From Schizophyllum amplum (Eukaryota > Basidiomycota > Agaricomycetes > Agaricales > Schizophyllaceae): 64,000 nucleotides of DNA. A program made the position numbers and the translations under genes. Shown piece by piece: positions 32,121 to 43,755 of the stretch. Numbering within the stretch: position 1 is the stretch's first letter; the number at the start of each line of letters is the position of its first letter. The DNA lies in the NCBI GenBank assembly GCA_007026445.1, contig VDMD01000068.1:62001-126000 (forward strand), given 5' to 3'. The notes below the pieces were generated by a model that worked only from the letters and a program-made list of their open reading frames with translations, made no database searches and was not told where the DNA came from.

Positions 32121-33405
32121 TTCAGCAACTTCAAAGTTCAAGGCATTGATGCCTATGGTTCAGATTCAAAGCGCAGGTGGGGTAGAGATAGTCTAGTTAG
32201 TAAGTGGCGGCTTCAGACTTCGTTTGGCGGCTCAGTCCGTTGTCGTTGACCAGGACTGGCTGAGAGTCGGAGAGACAGGAAGACATGAGAGTCGAGAGCG
32301 ACTCAGCGAGAGACGGTTCGAGTCAAGACCACCGCGGCATTTCGGGCCGGAGACGTGCGCGTAAATCGAATTTGGAATGCCTTTTCGTGGTTTCTTTCCT
32401 GTTTCTTTCAGTCATCACCGTGCTTCCGACAGCGTTCGTGAACGCAGACGCTCATGATGATACCACATTAGACACGAAATGCAATACCATCTGATCGTCC
32501 CGCGCCATTCTGCTCGCATCTGCCCGCTCTTCATAATGAGCCTGGCCGCCGCCAGGAAGTTTGTCAAGGCATCTTGACCGCTATTGGACCTTTGACACCC
32601 GTGTGATGTACAAAGACGAGTCCTGCGTCGCGACGCCATTGGTATCAAGTAACCAACCATCCGCTGCCCAGGTCTCCTCTTCCGCCGTATCCGTAAGTCG
32701 CGACCTTCGATCAATTCAGAACTTACCATGGTTCACGTCAGGTTCTCTGACTGCGCACTCTCATCAGCATACTCTGTCATTGCACATGTCATGAACGTAC
32801 TGGCAACTGACTTCCGTGTCAGCGGCCACTGGTACTTACGTGAATTCGTCCCGCCACATCCGACGTCGCCATATAGCTTCACTCGTGCGTGCTCGGGCGC
32901 GAGATCGGCCTCAAGCACATCCCCTGGACAAAATATCCAAGCTTCTATTGGCCCGGCCGCCACCCAACGCCCGCGCCGCTTCGTCCTTGCGCTAGGTGAT
33001 GTCCACATTGACCCGCGCTAGGCGATGTCCACATTGACCCGCGCTCCTCACACCATCCCGGACGCGAACTTTGCAGGATGACTGCGCTCTCATGGCATCT
33101 TCTGCCCCTGTGCACATAGGGTCTCTCCTGGCGACATCGCGGTCACGCCATAGCGCCTTCGACTTACTCAACGTCCCCGCACAGGATCTCGTCGACTCAA
33201 AGCCGCCGCCGCCGTCGCGGTCTGGCTCTTGCACTTATCCTCGCCCTTCACCCCTCCGAGCTGCGCATTTCCTATTGAACCGCCTGCTCGATCTCTGGCC
33301 AGCCGCCTTTTCGATTTCTAGCGAGCGGTCTGCTCGATCACACGCTTCATTACATCAAGCAGTAGACTTCACAACCACAACACAGTAGACGGACGGCGAT
33401 TGAAG

Positions 33406-36400
33406 ATGGGCACCGCACAGTCATCTGGTACGCGTCTCTTAGCCCGTTTCAGACGACGACTGACCCTCGCCTATGCTAGCAGCGACGAGTCAGCCAGACG
33501 GCGCTCCCGCTTCGACGACGTCGTCAGAGAACGAACCTAAAGAGATTGCGATCATAGGAGCCGGGGCTAGCGGTGAGCGACTGTGCTTCGTCCTTTTTGC
33601 CCCCTCTACACGATCGTATTCCTTACTCACGATTGTATCCCTCTACACGATTGTATCCCTCTACACGGTTGCACCTCTTTCGCATGATTGCGCCCCTTCC
33701 GCGTGCCTGTATCTCTCGTCGCAACTGTATCTTTCCTCACGACTGTATCTTTTCTCGCGACTGTATCCCCCCTTGACGAATAGGCCTCTCCTTGCTCGCC
33801 TTTATTGTCCACAATGTCTCCCATCGTCCATAATTCCTCACCTTGCTCGTCTTCATCGCTCGCGGGTCCCCTCAGAGTCGTTCATAAACCCCTCATCGTT
33901 CATAAACCCCTCATCGTTCATAAACCCCTCATCGCCCTTGCCCCTCTTCATCGCCCGTGCCCCTCTTCATCGCCCTTGCCCCTCTTCATCGCCCCTACCC
34001 CTCTTATCCAAGCTCATACCACGCCTCGCCGTACCCAGGCCATATTAGTGATTGCCTCTATCAGGCCTCGCCTCTATCAGGCCTCGCCTCTATCAGGCCT
34101 CGCCTCTATCAGGCCTCGCCTCTATCAGGCCTGTCTCTGACATCGCCCGTACCAAATTTCTCACATCACTGTGAACAGGTCTCGCAGTCCTCAAAGCCGT
34201 CCTCGACGCGCCGCAGTTCAAGGATGGGCGGTGGAAGGTCACGCTGTACGAGGCGCGGGAGGATGTGGGTGGGATATGGTGCGTTTTGGTGTTGCTGCTT
34301 GCGTTTTGGGGCTGCTGCTTGCGTTTTGGGGCTGCTGCCGCTTGTCTCCGACCTCGAGTCCGTTCCACCCGCCGACGAGTCCGTTCCACCCGCCGACGAG
34401 TTCGTTCCACCCGCCGACGAGTCCGTTCCACCCGCCGACGAGTTCGTTCCCATCGTTACTGCATTCTTCTTTTCTCCTTCTGTCGCTCGTCCTCTTCACC
34501 TTTTGTCGCTTCTTCTGTTGCTCCTTTTGTCGTCTTCTTCTCCTTTTGTCGCTTCTTCTGTCGCTCCTCCTCTCCTTTTGTCACTGTGTTGCTGCGCCTC
34601 TCCTTTTGTCACCGTGTCCCAACTTCTGTCGCGGCGTCTCTCTCCTTCTGTCGCCGTCTCCCTCCTTCTGTCGCGGCGCCTCTCTCCACTGCTCTCCGCT
34701 CCCCTCCCGTCCTTTTACCCGTCCCCTCGCCTCGATTCCCGCTTCGTGCTTTATCCACCGACGTCCTTCGCTGATCATTGTCTGCCTTCGCTGATCATCG
34801 TCTTCCTTCGCTGGTTCACGTCTTCCCTCGCTCATCCTATCCAACCTCGATCCCTTAATCATCCTATCCAACCTCGATCCCTTCATCATCCGATTCATCC
34901 TCGCTGATTCCCATCGTGCTCGTTCACTCGATTTACCCAACGCCGTTTACTCGATCCGCCCAACGCCGTTTACTCGATCCGTCCTCGCTCATCTTATCCG
35001 TCCTCGCTCATCTTATCCGTCCTCGCTCATCTTATCTGTCCTCGCTCATTCTGTCCATGCTCATCCTGTCCATCCTCTTCATCCTCGCTTCTTGCTCACC
35101 CCCTCTGCCCCTCCCAGGCTCCCCGCCGAACCCACGCCACTCCCCGACAAACTCACGCCGCTCCTCACTTCCCCGCCCGTCACCCACTCTTCCCCGCCCG
35201 TCACCCACTCTTCCCCGCCCGTCACCCACTCTTCCCCGCCCGTCACCCACTCTTTCCCGCCCTCCACCAAACCCTCCCCGTCCCTGTCCGACTCGCCCGT
35301 CACCGAACCCACTCAGAACCCACCCTCCACTCAGAACCCACCCTCCACGAAACCCACCCCTCCCACCCCCACCCCACCCCTGACCCCGCTCTACGACGCC
35401 GTCTTCACCAACATCCCGCATCCCGCCATGGCGTTCACGAGTTTCGCGTTCAAGCCGGAGACGCCGCTGTTCCCGTCGCATGCGCAGGTGTTGGCGTATT
35501 TTAGGGTGAGTTCGGAGAAGATGGTGTGGGCTCTTTTTCTGCAGGAAGGGGGGCGAGGAAGAGGGAAAGGGGAAGAGGGAAAGGGTGGGTGAGAAGAGGG
35601 AAAGGGTGGGTGAGAAGAGGGAAAGGGGACGGGGAAGGAGGGAGGGGGAGGGGAGTAGGAGCATTAGGGGAGAAGAAGGGGGGAGGCGGCGTTGGGGCGT
35701 TGGGGAAGGGGACGTTGGGGCGTCGCGCAATGGGGGAGGAGCGTTTTGGAAGGTGGGTGGGGAGGGGGGGGAGGAAAGGGGAAGGGGGTCGAGCGAGTTG
35801 AGGGAATTAGGGGGGGAGGGAGTCGAAGGTCAAGGGGGAGGGAGTCGAAGGTCAAGGGGGAGGGTGCTCGAGGGGGAGGGTGCTCGAGGGAGAGGGTGGT
35901 CGAGTGCAGTGAGCGGGAGGGAGTTGAGGAGAGGGGGTCGCAAATCGCACAAAGGGCTGATATTGGCGACTATCATCACTAACTACCCACAGGACTACGT
36001 GGCGCATTTCGGCCTCGGTCCCTATATACGGTTCAATACCCGCGTGCAACTGGTAGAGAGGCGGGAGGGGAGGTGGAGGCTGACGGTGAAGGGCGCCGAC
36101 GAGCAAGATCAGGACGCCGCCGACCTTCAGCAAGACGCTGCTGACCTCGAGCAAGACGCCGCCGACCCCGAACAACTCCCTGCCACCCGCACCCCAGACT
36201 ACGCTGACCTCCTCCTCGTCGCCAACGGGCATTACCGCTACCCCCGCTACCCCGAGGTACCCGGTGTCCAGGCGTGGATCGACGCGGGGAAGGCGCTGCA
36301 TTCGACGTGGTATCGGAGGCCGGCGTCCGCTGGGGGCGGCGGCAACGGTAGCGGTGAAAGGGGAAAGGACGGCGCCGGGGTAGCGGGAGGAGGGATCAGG

Positions 36401-37339
36401 GACGGCCGCGATAAGACAAAGCTACCTCTTCGGCGCAAGCTACTCATCGTCGGTGGGGGCCCCTCCGGCACCGACATCGCTGATGACCTGCGCGGCACGG
36501 CGGACCTCATCCTGCACGCCGCGACTAAGCCTCCCGAGCACCGCTTCGCCAATATTCACGGCCGGCCGCGTGTCATCGCTTTTGAAGATCATGCAGGCGG
36601 CCGAGTGCGGTTCGCGGATGGGTCTGTCGAAGAGGGCGTCGAGTATGTGATTTTGGCGACGGGGTACCAGTTCTGGTTGCCCTTCTTCTCTGAGGAGGTG
36701 CTGAAGGTCGCAGAGCCGCCACGCGCACCACTGCTGCCGGACGCGCTGTACAACTCTACGCACCATCTGTTCCCGCTCGCGAGGAACATCTGGCCCCTGC
36801 AAACGCGGACCGACGAGCAATCGCACGCCCACTATCCGCCACACACGCTCGCCTTCATCGGCCTGGCGAAGCGCGTGATTACGTGGCCCGTGATGGAGGC
36901 GGAGGCGCGTGCCGCGCTCGCGGCGTTCGCTGACCCGAGTATTTTGGAGGGCGAGGCGGACGGGGTGCGCGCGCGCGCCGAGCGCTTCCAGGGCCGGCCG
37001 TATGACATTCACGTCACCGAGGGCTACGAGCAGTTCGTGCACCGCAACGAGCTGTATCATCTTGCCGCGCGCGCGCGGGAGCCCGTCGCAGGGCCGGGGA
37101 GCATCGCGGAGGGAGGCACGTATATCGTGCAGGAATGGGAGAAGGAGCTGTTCGAGCATATGTTTGTGCTGAGGCGGCTGTGGGTGGAGATTGTGGAGCG
37201 GGGGGAGGCGGAGGCGTGGTTGAAGGGCGTGGGGGAGGGAGGGGTGGAGGATTGGATGGAGATGGCGAGGAAGATGTTGAGGGAGGCGGGGGAGGCGGAG
37301 GTGGGGAAGTTGGATAAGGTAGAGGCGGTTGCGATATAG
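33406..37339 (+). CDS. flavin-containing monooxygenase
   Basis: Five exons (33406-33427, 33480-33572, 34179-34278, 35118-35505, 35993-37339) join to 649 residues. An N-terminal FAD-binding glycine motif IIGAGASG is split by intron 2. EAREDVGGIW ends the first Rossmann unit. TNIPHPAMAFTSFAF corresponds to the conserved TN-P-M-F block. An FMO-like signature is seen in HSTWYRRP. A second nucleotide-binding motif GGGPSGTDIADDL is for NADPH, and ATGYQF is the conserved ATG-Y motif. The family uses FAD, NADPH and O2 to oxidise N- or S-containing or ketone substrates; the substrate here is unknown. Exon 4 carries an extra Pro/Thr-rich stretch of about 80 residues, including four 7-residue repeats of P-P-V-T-H-S-S. 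Introns 2-4 are 606, 839 and 487 bp. It converges on MYND paralogue 4, leaving 118 bp between stops. Confidence 0.92.
33573..34178 (+). repeat. repeat-filled intron 2 of the monooxygenase
   Basis: The 606-bp intron contains tandem runs: CCTCATCGTTCATAAAC (17 bp, three copies), CGCCCTTGCCCCTCTTCAT (about five copies) and GCCTCTATCAGGCCTC (15-bp step, five copies). The splice ends are normal (GTGAGC...GAACAG). Ordinary introns in this window are about 50 bp. Confidence 0.8.
34279..35117 (+). repeat. repeat-filled intron 3 of the monooxygenase
   Basis: The 839-bp intron contains TTGCGTTTTGGGGCTGCTGC (two to three copies). It also has a 21-bp unit GAGTCCGTTCCACCCGCCGA C (five copies), many TTTTGTCGCTTCTTCTGTCGC-like pyrimidine runs, and CTCGCTCATCTTATCCGTC (three to four copies). 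The ends are GTGCGT...CTCCCAG. Confidence 0.8.
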
Positions 37340-37457
37340 ATGGGGGGCAGTACCTTCGAAGTGTAGGAATTGAACAATGAAATTATAGGAGGGCAATCAA
37401 TTTGCATATACCGTACGACTAGGTCTGCGACTCCTCGGCCGTCTGCCATGACTTGCG

Positions 37458-39442
37458 CTACGCACTGGTAAAGAATGCGATGTGATACGTGAAGGGAAGG
37501 ACGCGCGCATGCTCGATGTGCCCTAGAGTGATGCGCACCTCGACGAACGCGTCGCGTATGGGCTCTGTCGGATCTGGAAGTGGTGCATCCCCCTCATAAG
37601 AGCGCACCAGAACGCGCACTCCCGGATATTCTGGAATAGCCTCAATGACGACTATTGGTTGCTTCCCCTGCGCAAGCACCTCCAGAACGCCGGATACGAC
37701 TTCCGGAGGCCGCTCACTGATGCACAGGAACGCCTCAACATTGAGGTGTATGATGTCGCTTAGGCTGATGATACCTGTTTCGAAAGATCAGAAAATTGTT
37801 GTGAAAGGGTGATGGTAGCGGTAAAGCAGCAGAAGTAATCGCAAGTGCAGACAGGAAAGAGACGCCAGAAACGTACCATGCAGACCCCAAGGGCCGTCTG
37901 CTGCGCAGCATGTTTTGCGATGCGTCCCGCGCCAGTCCGCCTGTTGACACTTCTTCGAGCAGTAATATACGTTTCCACAAGGACAGACACGAACCGCGCC
38001 ACGGATATGCGGCCCCTGACGGACTATTAAATTCAACCAGACTAGATGATGATCTGGAGACTCACCGTGTCGTTTGAGCAAGGTACATGCGCTAATCCCC
38101 CACCTCGATCGCGCACAGCCGCGTAAAGGGTGTACCGGTAGCAGTAGTTATACAACACGGTTTGGGCGTACGACACTTCTTTGGGATCCCTTGCAATTTT
38201 TTCAGGGGAGACGTATCGATCGCCGTGGAGGCGGTGGAACGTGCGCAGGACCGACTGCTGAGCTAGCCCGAGGGACAACCGACGGGAGAAGTCGAAGACG
38301 GGACGGTTCTCCCCGGACTTACTTCCGGCGTCCACGAGCAGGGTGTACGCGCCCGCCTCGATAGATCGAATGAGTGTTCGATTGCTGCCGCCAGCCTCGC
38401 AAACAGATAAAATGAGAGAGACCGCTTGAGACGCGCACATGTACAGGCCACGCTGGATACAGTAGTCCCCGGCGGAGACCACGGATCTCAGAAACGAGCG
38501 AGGAGAGACATCGAGCCGAAACGTGGGGAGGTGCAGAATCTGCTCTTGCAGCTGGAACTGGACGAACCATACGTCCTGCGCCAGCTCTGGCGAAATCGGC
38601 AACTCTGTAAGATATTGATTTTGCTTGGCGAAGTGCACGTGCAGGCCGCCCTTGCCGCGAACGTGCCGCCGAAGCTCGCGGACGAAGATCATGCGAGCGT
38701 CGCTGGTGCTGATTGGCATAGTTCTCGCACGACGCTGCATGTGTGGATCGTCCCACGCGGATACGAGGTTGCGGATGTACGATACGGCATTCAGGATGTT
38801 GTGAATGGTGTCGACTGGGTCGAATCCTGACGGTCGCGCGATTGGCGGGACATAGCGCGGGAAATAAAGCCAGAGGTCGAACGCGGGGTGCAGCATGTCT
38901 GGGCGCTCGACTAGGAGACGCTCGGCGTGACCACGGTTGGCCTGGAAGATAGACAGGTAGATGAGTGCGAGGTTGGTGAGGACGAGATGCAAGTTCGGCG
39001 CAGTCGTCGGGGCACGAATCCTTCCAGCACCCGGGTGAAAGAAGGATAGCCACTTCAGCGCATGCGGCCACATAGCGTAGAGCCTATCGTCCAGATCGCT
39101 ATAGGGTCCAAGGTCCGCGGTGTTGCATACGGCCTCACAGGTCATGCTGAAGCGATCTAGGTCTTCCAGGACGACGCCGACGAGGTCGTCATCCTCGAAC
39201 AGATATCCAGATTCCGGAAGATTGTCGAATAGCGAGGAGAACACGGGGTCGACCTTGTCGTTCATGAGAGCTCGTATCTTCGATAAAGCGTCGCGAGCGT
39301 TGGATGCGGGGCCGGCGGACCAGTCACGGTCGCCGTTGAGCTGCAGCGCCAGATCATTAACGCGTCTGATGTACACGTCGTGATTTCGATGGGGGTTCCC
39401 GGACGATTGACGCGCGGTACGGTTCGACGCCGTGCTGCTCAT
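37458..39442 (-). CDS. MYND-type zinc-finger protein, paralogue 4
   Basis: Exons on the minus strand are 39442-38066, 38015-37877 and 37774-37458, giving 610 residues. The exon 1 and 2 lengths (1377 and 139 nt) are identical to those of paralogue 1. The finger half reads VCPCG, YYCSKKCQQADW, HRKTCC. The single upstream Cys is in PCSNDT. The C-terminal domain starts IISLSDI and ends YHIAFFTSA. ATG follows a probable 5'UTR intron acceptor (GCTGTAG|CCCGACATG). It is inverted relative to the other three and lies about 9 kb from paralogue 3. No stop or frameshift is present, so it is likely active. Confidence 0.88.
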
Positions 39443-39605
39443 GTCGGGCTACAGCAAAAACAGCCTCAGTCAATGTCAGCGGCATGCGTATATGCACTCA
39501 CGCAGAGCTTGCGGAGCGATGCAGGAAGGAAAGGTCGTCCGCGCAGTATGCGAGCGATGCGACAAGTCTTGAAAGATGGGCGTTTGCGACGAAAGAACAA
39601 AGCTC

Positions 39606-39620
39606 GTGACCGTACGTCAT
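39606..39620 (-). promoter_or_regulatory. MYND-family promoter module, copy 4
   Basis: On the minus strand ATGACGTACGGTCAC (one base from the perfect inverted repeat) lies 164 bp before the ATG at 39442. GGCACGTGCTCGAGGGAACA lies directly upstream and GAGCTTTGTTC downstream. This is the same order of words as in copies 2 and 3. Confidence 0.62.
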
Positions 39621-40149
39621 TGTTCCCTCGAGCACGTGCCCTGGCGATGAACTTGGTCGATTAAACGTTCGATTTACTCGACCAGCGAACTCCCACTTCG
39701 ACGAGCAGAGCCAGGAGCTACGATGACAGCATCGCCATAGTATGCAGCTAGTAAGACATGATACAGCAGATGTCAGCTACAAATGAACTACACAATCGCA
39801 TCAGGTCGAACATAAGCCGAAGACTTATCCAACCATCGTCTTGAATACGCACCAGACGAGATACGGTCCGCACAAATGTGACCGCAAGAGCGCAGGAACA
39901 CGATAACGGATATCGAGAGACGCATATGGTCAGTGATAGTGGCCTGAGGAGCTGAGGAAAACAAGCTTGAAGTCATGGGATAACAACGCCTGCCTACTTA
40001 CAGGCGGGTCACCTCAGTAAAGATAAACGGCGACGGAGGACAGACGTGCGCCAGGTTTAGCCCCCACCCTCGGCAGTGTTGTAGTCGCTCATTCAGGGAC
40101 AAAAGTCAGTATCCCCCTTTGTAAAGCGCTCCTACTATTCGTCACTGAA

Positions 40150-40620
40150 CTACTCTCGATCAACATATGCGGTGCCGCGTCGTTCGGGGTGCAGGTCGTA
40201 GTATCTGAGCGGTTTCTTCTACTGCTGGATGGCATCGAGCACGGGTGGTCGGTGCTCTTCTTCGAGGTCGACCTGTAGACGCTCTTGGATCGTCGGCCCC
40301 GTAACCGCCCTCGAGTCGCGATAGCCCATGGTTCAAGGGCAGCCGCGTCTCGCTCTCCGCATACTCCATCTCTTCAACGCGCCAAAACTCTCCTGGCACG
40401 GCGCCCGGGGTCACTATCAACAGGGCAGTGAAGATTATCCCTTGATCTCGCCGACGTCGTGAACGCCCGCGCGCGGATTCTAACCAAAGTTAGTATCAAC
40501 GTTCCTGAGGTTGTCCCACAAAAGTACGCACTCTGACACTGCGCACCCGGGGCGCCGCAGCTTTGTCCCCTGCCCCGCTGCTGTCTCCCCTGCCCCGCCA
40601 CTTCTTCCCTTGCCACCCCG
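40150..40620 (-). pseudogene. broken gene for a probable mitochondrial protein
   Basis: Minus-strand pieces read as one conserved-looking protein spread over three frames. A targeting-like start is RIRARAFTTSARSRDNLH. A middle stretch is AVPGEFWRVEEMEYAE, then LEGGYGADDPR. The end is LQVDLEEEHRPPVLDAIQQ, a TAG, then KKPLRYYDLHPERRGTAYVD. A perfect intron (GTGCGT...TACTAAC...TTAG, 40480-40531) precedes the targeting stretch. Two single-base frameshifts (near 40395 and 40285) and one in-frame TAG separate the pieces. I do not recognise the family. The pattern of good protein sequence with several lesions is what a recent pseudogene looks like; missed introns are the alternative. Confidence 0.55.
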
Positions 40621-41054
40621 CGACGAGGATATCAGCGGTTCCCCGTCCTATTTCTCCAACCACCTGCGCGTCAAGATCTACCGGACTGTACGATCCACCA
40701 CTTTATCCTCCGCGGGCGACAGATGTGGGCCCGTGCCGCAAGCCGCCGGAAGGACCCGCGGCGTTGCAAGCCGCCGGAAACGAGACGTGTGACTCGTGTC
40801 CTCGCGGTCCCCGTCCTGCTCTCTGCATGAGCGCGTAAATGCAAGTCCACATGTGCTCGCACCTTCAGCTGACTCCCTCCGCCGGTTCCCCATCCTCCTC
40901 GAACGGTTCGTCATCCATTCGGCCGCCCATCCGCCATCCTCCGGGTATCGTTGGCCGTCCTCCTGGGACCGTTCGGCGCCGTCCTCCTCGAAGCCTGAGA
41001 GTCGGATGACTATCGTATCGCTGACGGGGTCGCGATGTCCTTCAAACTCGTGTT

Positions 41055-41210
41055 AGATCGACTGAGAGGTCATGCTGGGTTGTGAGCGATGTAAGGGACA
41101 TACGGCTTGCCGTTGAGGGACGTAAAGCTCGCTGTTGAGGGACGTAGGCCTTGTCATTGAGGGACGTAGAGTTCGCCGTTGAGGGACGTATGGCTTGCCG
41201 CTCAGCGTCG
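41055..41210. repeat. 24-bp tandem repeat, about five copies
   Basis: The unit is GTTGAGGGACGTA followed by about 11 variable bases (for example TGGCTTGCC). It is part of a 2.7-kb run of unrelated minisatellites that fills the space between the broken mitochondrial gene and MUB1. Confidence 0.75.
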
Positions 41211-41689
41211 CCTGGCCGCCTGCTTCCCACCTGCGGCCGACCCTGCGGGCTTTCGTGGGCATCATTGCAGCGAACGGCATCATCGCGACTATCGTGTTGA
41301 GTAAGAATCGACGGGGCATAGAATGAAGGAGGGCAACGTACTTTGATCTAGTCGCATGCACGCGCTGATCCCGCTCGTAATAGCCCCCGGTTCGAGTCGG
41401 CGCTGGGTGACAGTGAGGCGGCGGGGTGAGAGTCAGGCGGCGGGGTGAGACTCGGGCGGCGGGTGACGGTGAGGCGGCGGGTAAAGGTCTGGCAGCGTAA
41501 GTTCCCGATTGGACTGCGTCGCGAAATGATGGGGACGGAACGGACTGGTCAAGTCGAAGGATTTGTTCAAGTCAACTTTGGATCGCGTCAGACGTTTCTC
41601 ATATGCCGCGGGATCTCACTCACGTCCACATGCTGTGCGGTCGGAGTCGCACCAGAGAGCGAGGAAGATTTCCCCTCGAAGGTCTCGAG

Positions 41690-42160
41690 AGAAAACTTTT
41701 CGAAGACATCGAGCAAGGATTCCTCGAAGACATCGAGAGAGGGGACTAGCCAGGACATCAAGAGAGACCTGCTCGAAGACATCTAGAGAGAGCCTCCTCG
41801 ATGAAGCTGTCCGTCCCTCGCAGCGCGTCCAGTGGGAGCGCGAGTGAAATCTGACGGCGGCGAAGTCTACCGAGGGCGCCGCCTGTAATGTCCCAGCCGA
41901 ACGTCTGCATAAATGTTAGCGCCGAGAAGAAGATGGAGACGACGACCACGGGGACGAGGAACACGACCACGGCGACGAGGAAGACGACCAAGGCGACGAC
42001 AAAGACGACCACGGCGACGACAAAGAAGACGACCACGGGGACGACGAAGACGACCACGGCGACGACGAACACGACCACGGCGTGGACGAAGACGACCACG
42101 GCGTGGACGAAGACGACCACGGCGTGAACGAAGACGACCACAGTGACGAAGACGACGGAG
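41690..42160. repeat. GAAGACATCGAGAGAG repeats followed by an 18/15-bp GACGACCACGGC array
   Basis: Near 41700-41790, three to four copies of a unit containing GAAGACATCGAGAGAG are seen. From 41935 to 42150 the array is (GACGACCACGGC + 3 to 6 bp)n. It reads as poly-T-T-T-A in one plus frame and as long Val-rich segments in a minus frame. These long frames are by-products of the repeat. Confidence 0.8.
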
Positions 42161-42209
42161 GCTATCATGATTGGGGTGAGGTTGCGCACCTTGTCCCTAC
42201 TCAATCAGC

Positions 42210-42715
42210 GCCGCGGGGTGCTCCTTGAGAATAATGGTGCTCCTTAAGAATAATGGTGCTGCTTGACCTTGAGAATAATGGTGCTCCTTAAGGATTATGG
42301 TGCTCCTTGACCTTGAAAATAATGGTGCTCCTTGACCTTCTCAATCGACATACCTGCGCAGATGATACCAATGTCAGCTTCCCGGTGCGCTATCTCGCCT
42401 GTACTGTGAGACGTACAGGTTGATTATCCACAGCACAGAACGCAGATCATCCTGTATACTATTGTCGCTGAGTTGTTACGTCGTCGCTGAGTTGTTCCGT
42501 CGTCGCTGAGTCTTTCCGTCGTCGCTGAGTTGTTCCGTCGTTTCTGAGGTTTTCCGTCGTCTCTGGGTTCTCGTCGTCTCTGAGTTGTTCCGTCGTCGCT
42601 GAGGTTTTCCGTCGTCTCTGAGTCTTTCCGTCGTCGCTGAGTCTTTCCGTCGTCTCTGAGTCTTTCCGTCGTCTCCGAGTCTTTCCGTCGTCTCCGAGCT
42701 GTCGTCTAGTCGTCA
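42210..42715. repeat. AATAATGGTGCTCCTTAAG and GTCGCTGAGTCTTTCC tandem repeats
   Basis: Six units built on AATAATGGTGCTCCTT lie at 42220-42345. About thirteen units of a 19-20-bp repeat, CGTCGCTGAGTTGTTC plus CGT, lie at 42465-42705. No gene is seen in this interval. Confidence 0.8.
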
Positions 42716-43129
42716 GCAGCCAGGCAACTCGGACGCAGGCGCGGACTCACCATCGTAGGAGGATGTCCAGGATGAGTATCGTTCCACGAGGATGTCCACG
42801 ATGAGCATCGTTCCACGGGATAGCGCGGGGTGAAATCGGTGAACGAGATAGCGCGGGGTGAAGTCGGTGAACGAGATAATGCCAGAGAAAGTCGTTCTAC
42901 GAGCGAGTCCGAGATGAAGTGGCTCTACGAGCGAGTCCGAGAGGAAGTCGTCCTACGAGGAAGTCACGGATGAGGTCGATCCACGAGATAATCCAGCGGT
43001 GGACTCCACTTGCCTGCGAAGCGCGAGTTCAGCTTGTACACGGACGCGCCTATCAATCAGGTCGAGGTGCGCTCGCGGGATCTACTCACCCCTGGCGCGC
43101 TTTGTCCGAAGGCGACTCACCTGAGCTCG

Positions 43130-43755
43130 TTCCGATTCCGAAGGTGAGCGCGTCGCGAATGTGGGCTCTTCCCGAATGTGAGCGCGTCGCGAACGTGAGC
43201 TCGTTCCGAACGTGAGCTCGTCGCGAACCTGAGCTGGTCGCGAACGTGAGCTCTTCCCGAACGTGAGCGCGTCGCGAATGTGAGCTCGTCGCGAACGTGA
43301 GCTCGTCCCGAATGTGAGCGCGTCGCGTCAGCTCTCCCCGAATGTGAGCTCGTCCCGAACGTGAGCGCGTCCCGAATGTGAGCGATCGTCGCGAACGACT
43401 TGCTCGTCGCGAATGACTTGCTCGTCGCGAACGACTTGCTCGTCGCGAACGACTTGCTCGTTCCGATATAAGTAGGGTTTCTCGACGTATGCAAACGTGC
43501 TGCCAAGGGCCGACGGAGAGAGGCCCTTTGGAAGAGTAGGTGCGTTTTCGGCGGTTATCCTCGGGGTCTGCGAGGGACTATGAGACCGGGCAGCGCGGTA
43601 ACGAAAGCCAAGACTCACGGTAACGGAAGGCAAGGCTCACGGTGACGGAAGCCAAGACTCACGGTAACGGAAGTCAAGACTCACGGTAACGGAAGCCAAG
43701 ACTCACGGTAACGGAAGCCAAGACTCACGGTAACGGAAGTCAAGACTTCATCCGT
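43130..43755. repeat. GAACGTGAGCTCGTCGC and 27-bp CACGGTAACGGAAGCCAAGA arrays
   Basis: At 43135-43470 about eighteen units of a 17-bp repeat (CGAACGTGAGCTCGTCG) occur. The last four change to CGAACGACTTGCTCGTCG. At 43605-43750 six units of a 27-bp repeat, CACGGTAACGGAAGCCAAGA CTCACGG-like, occur. Again no gene is supported. Confidence 0.8.

Noticed and set aside
41758..42204. 148-residue minus frame of Val/Phe repeats that looks like a membrane protein
   Set aside because: It is a translation of the GACGACCACGGC minisatellite; other frames of the same repeat are equally open.
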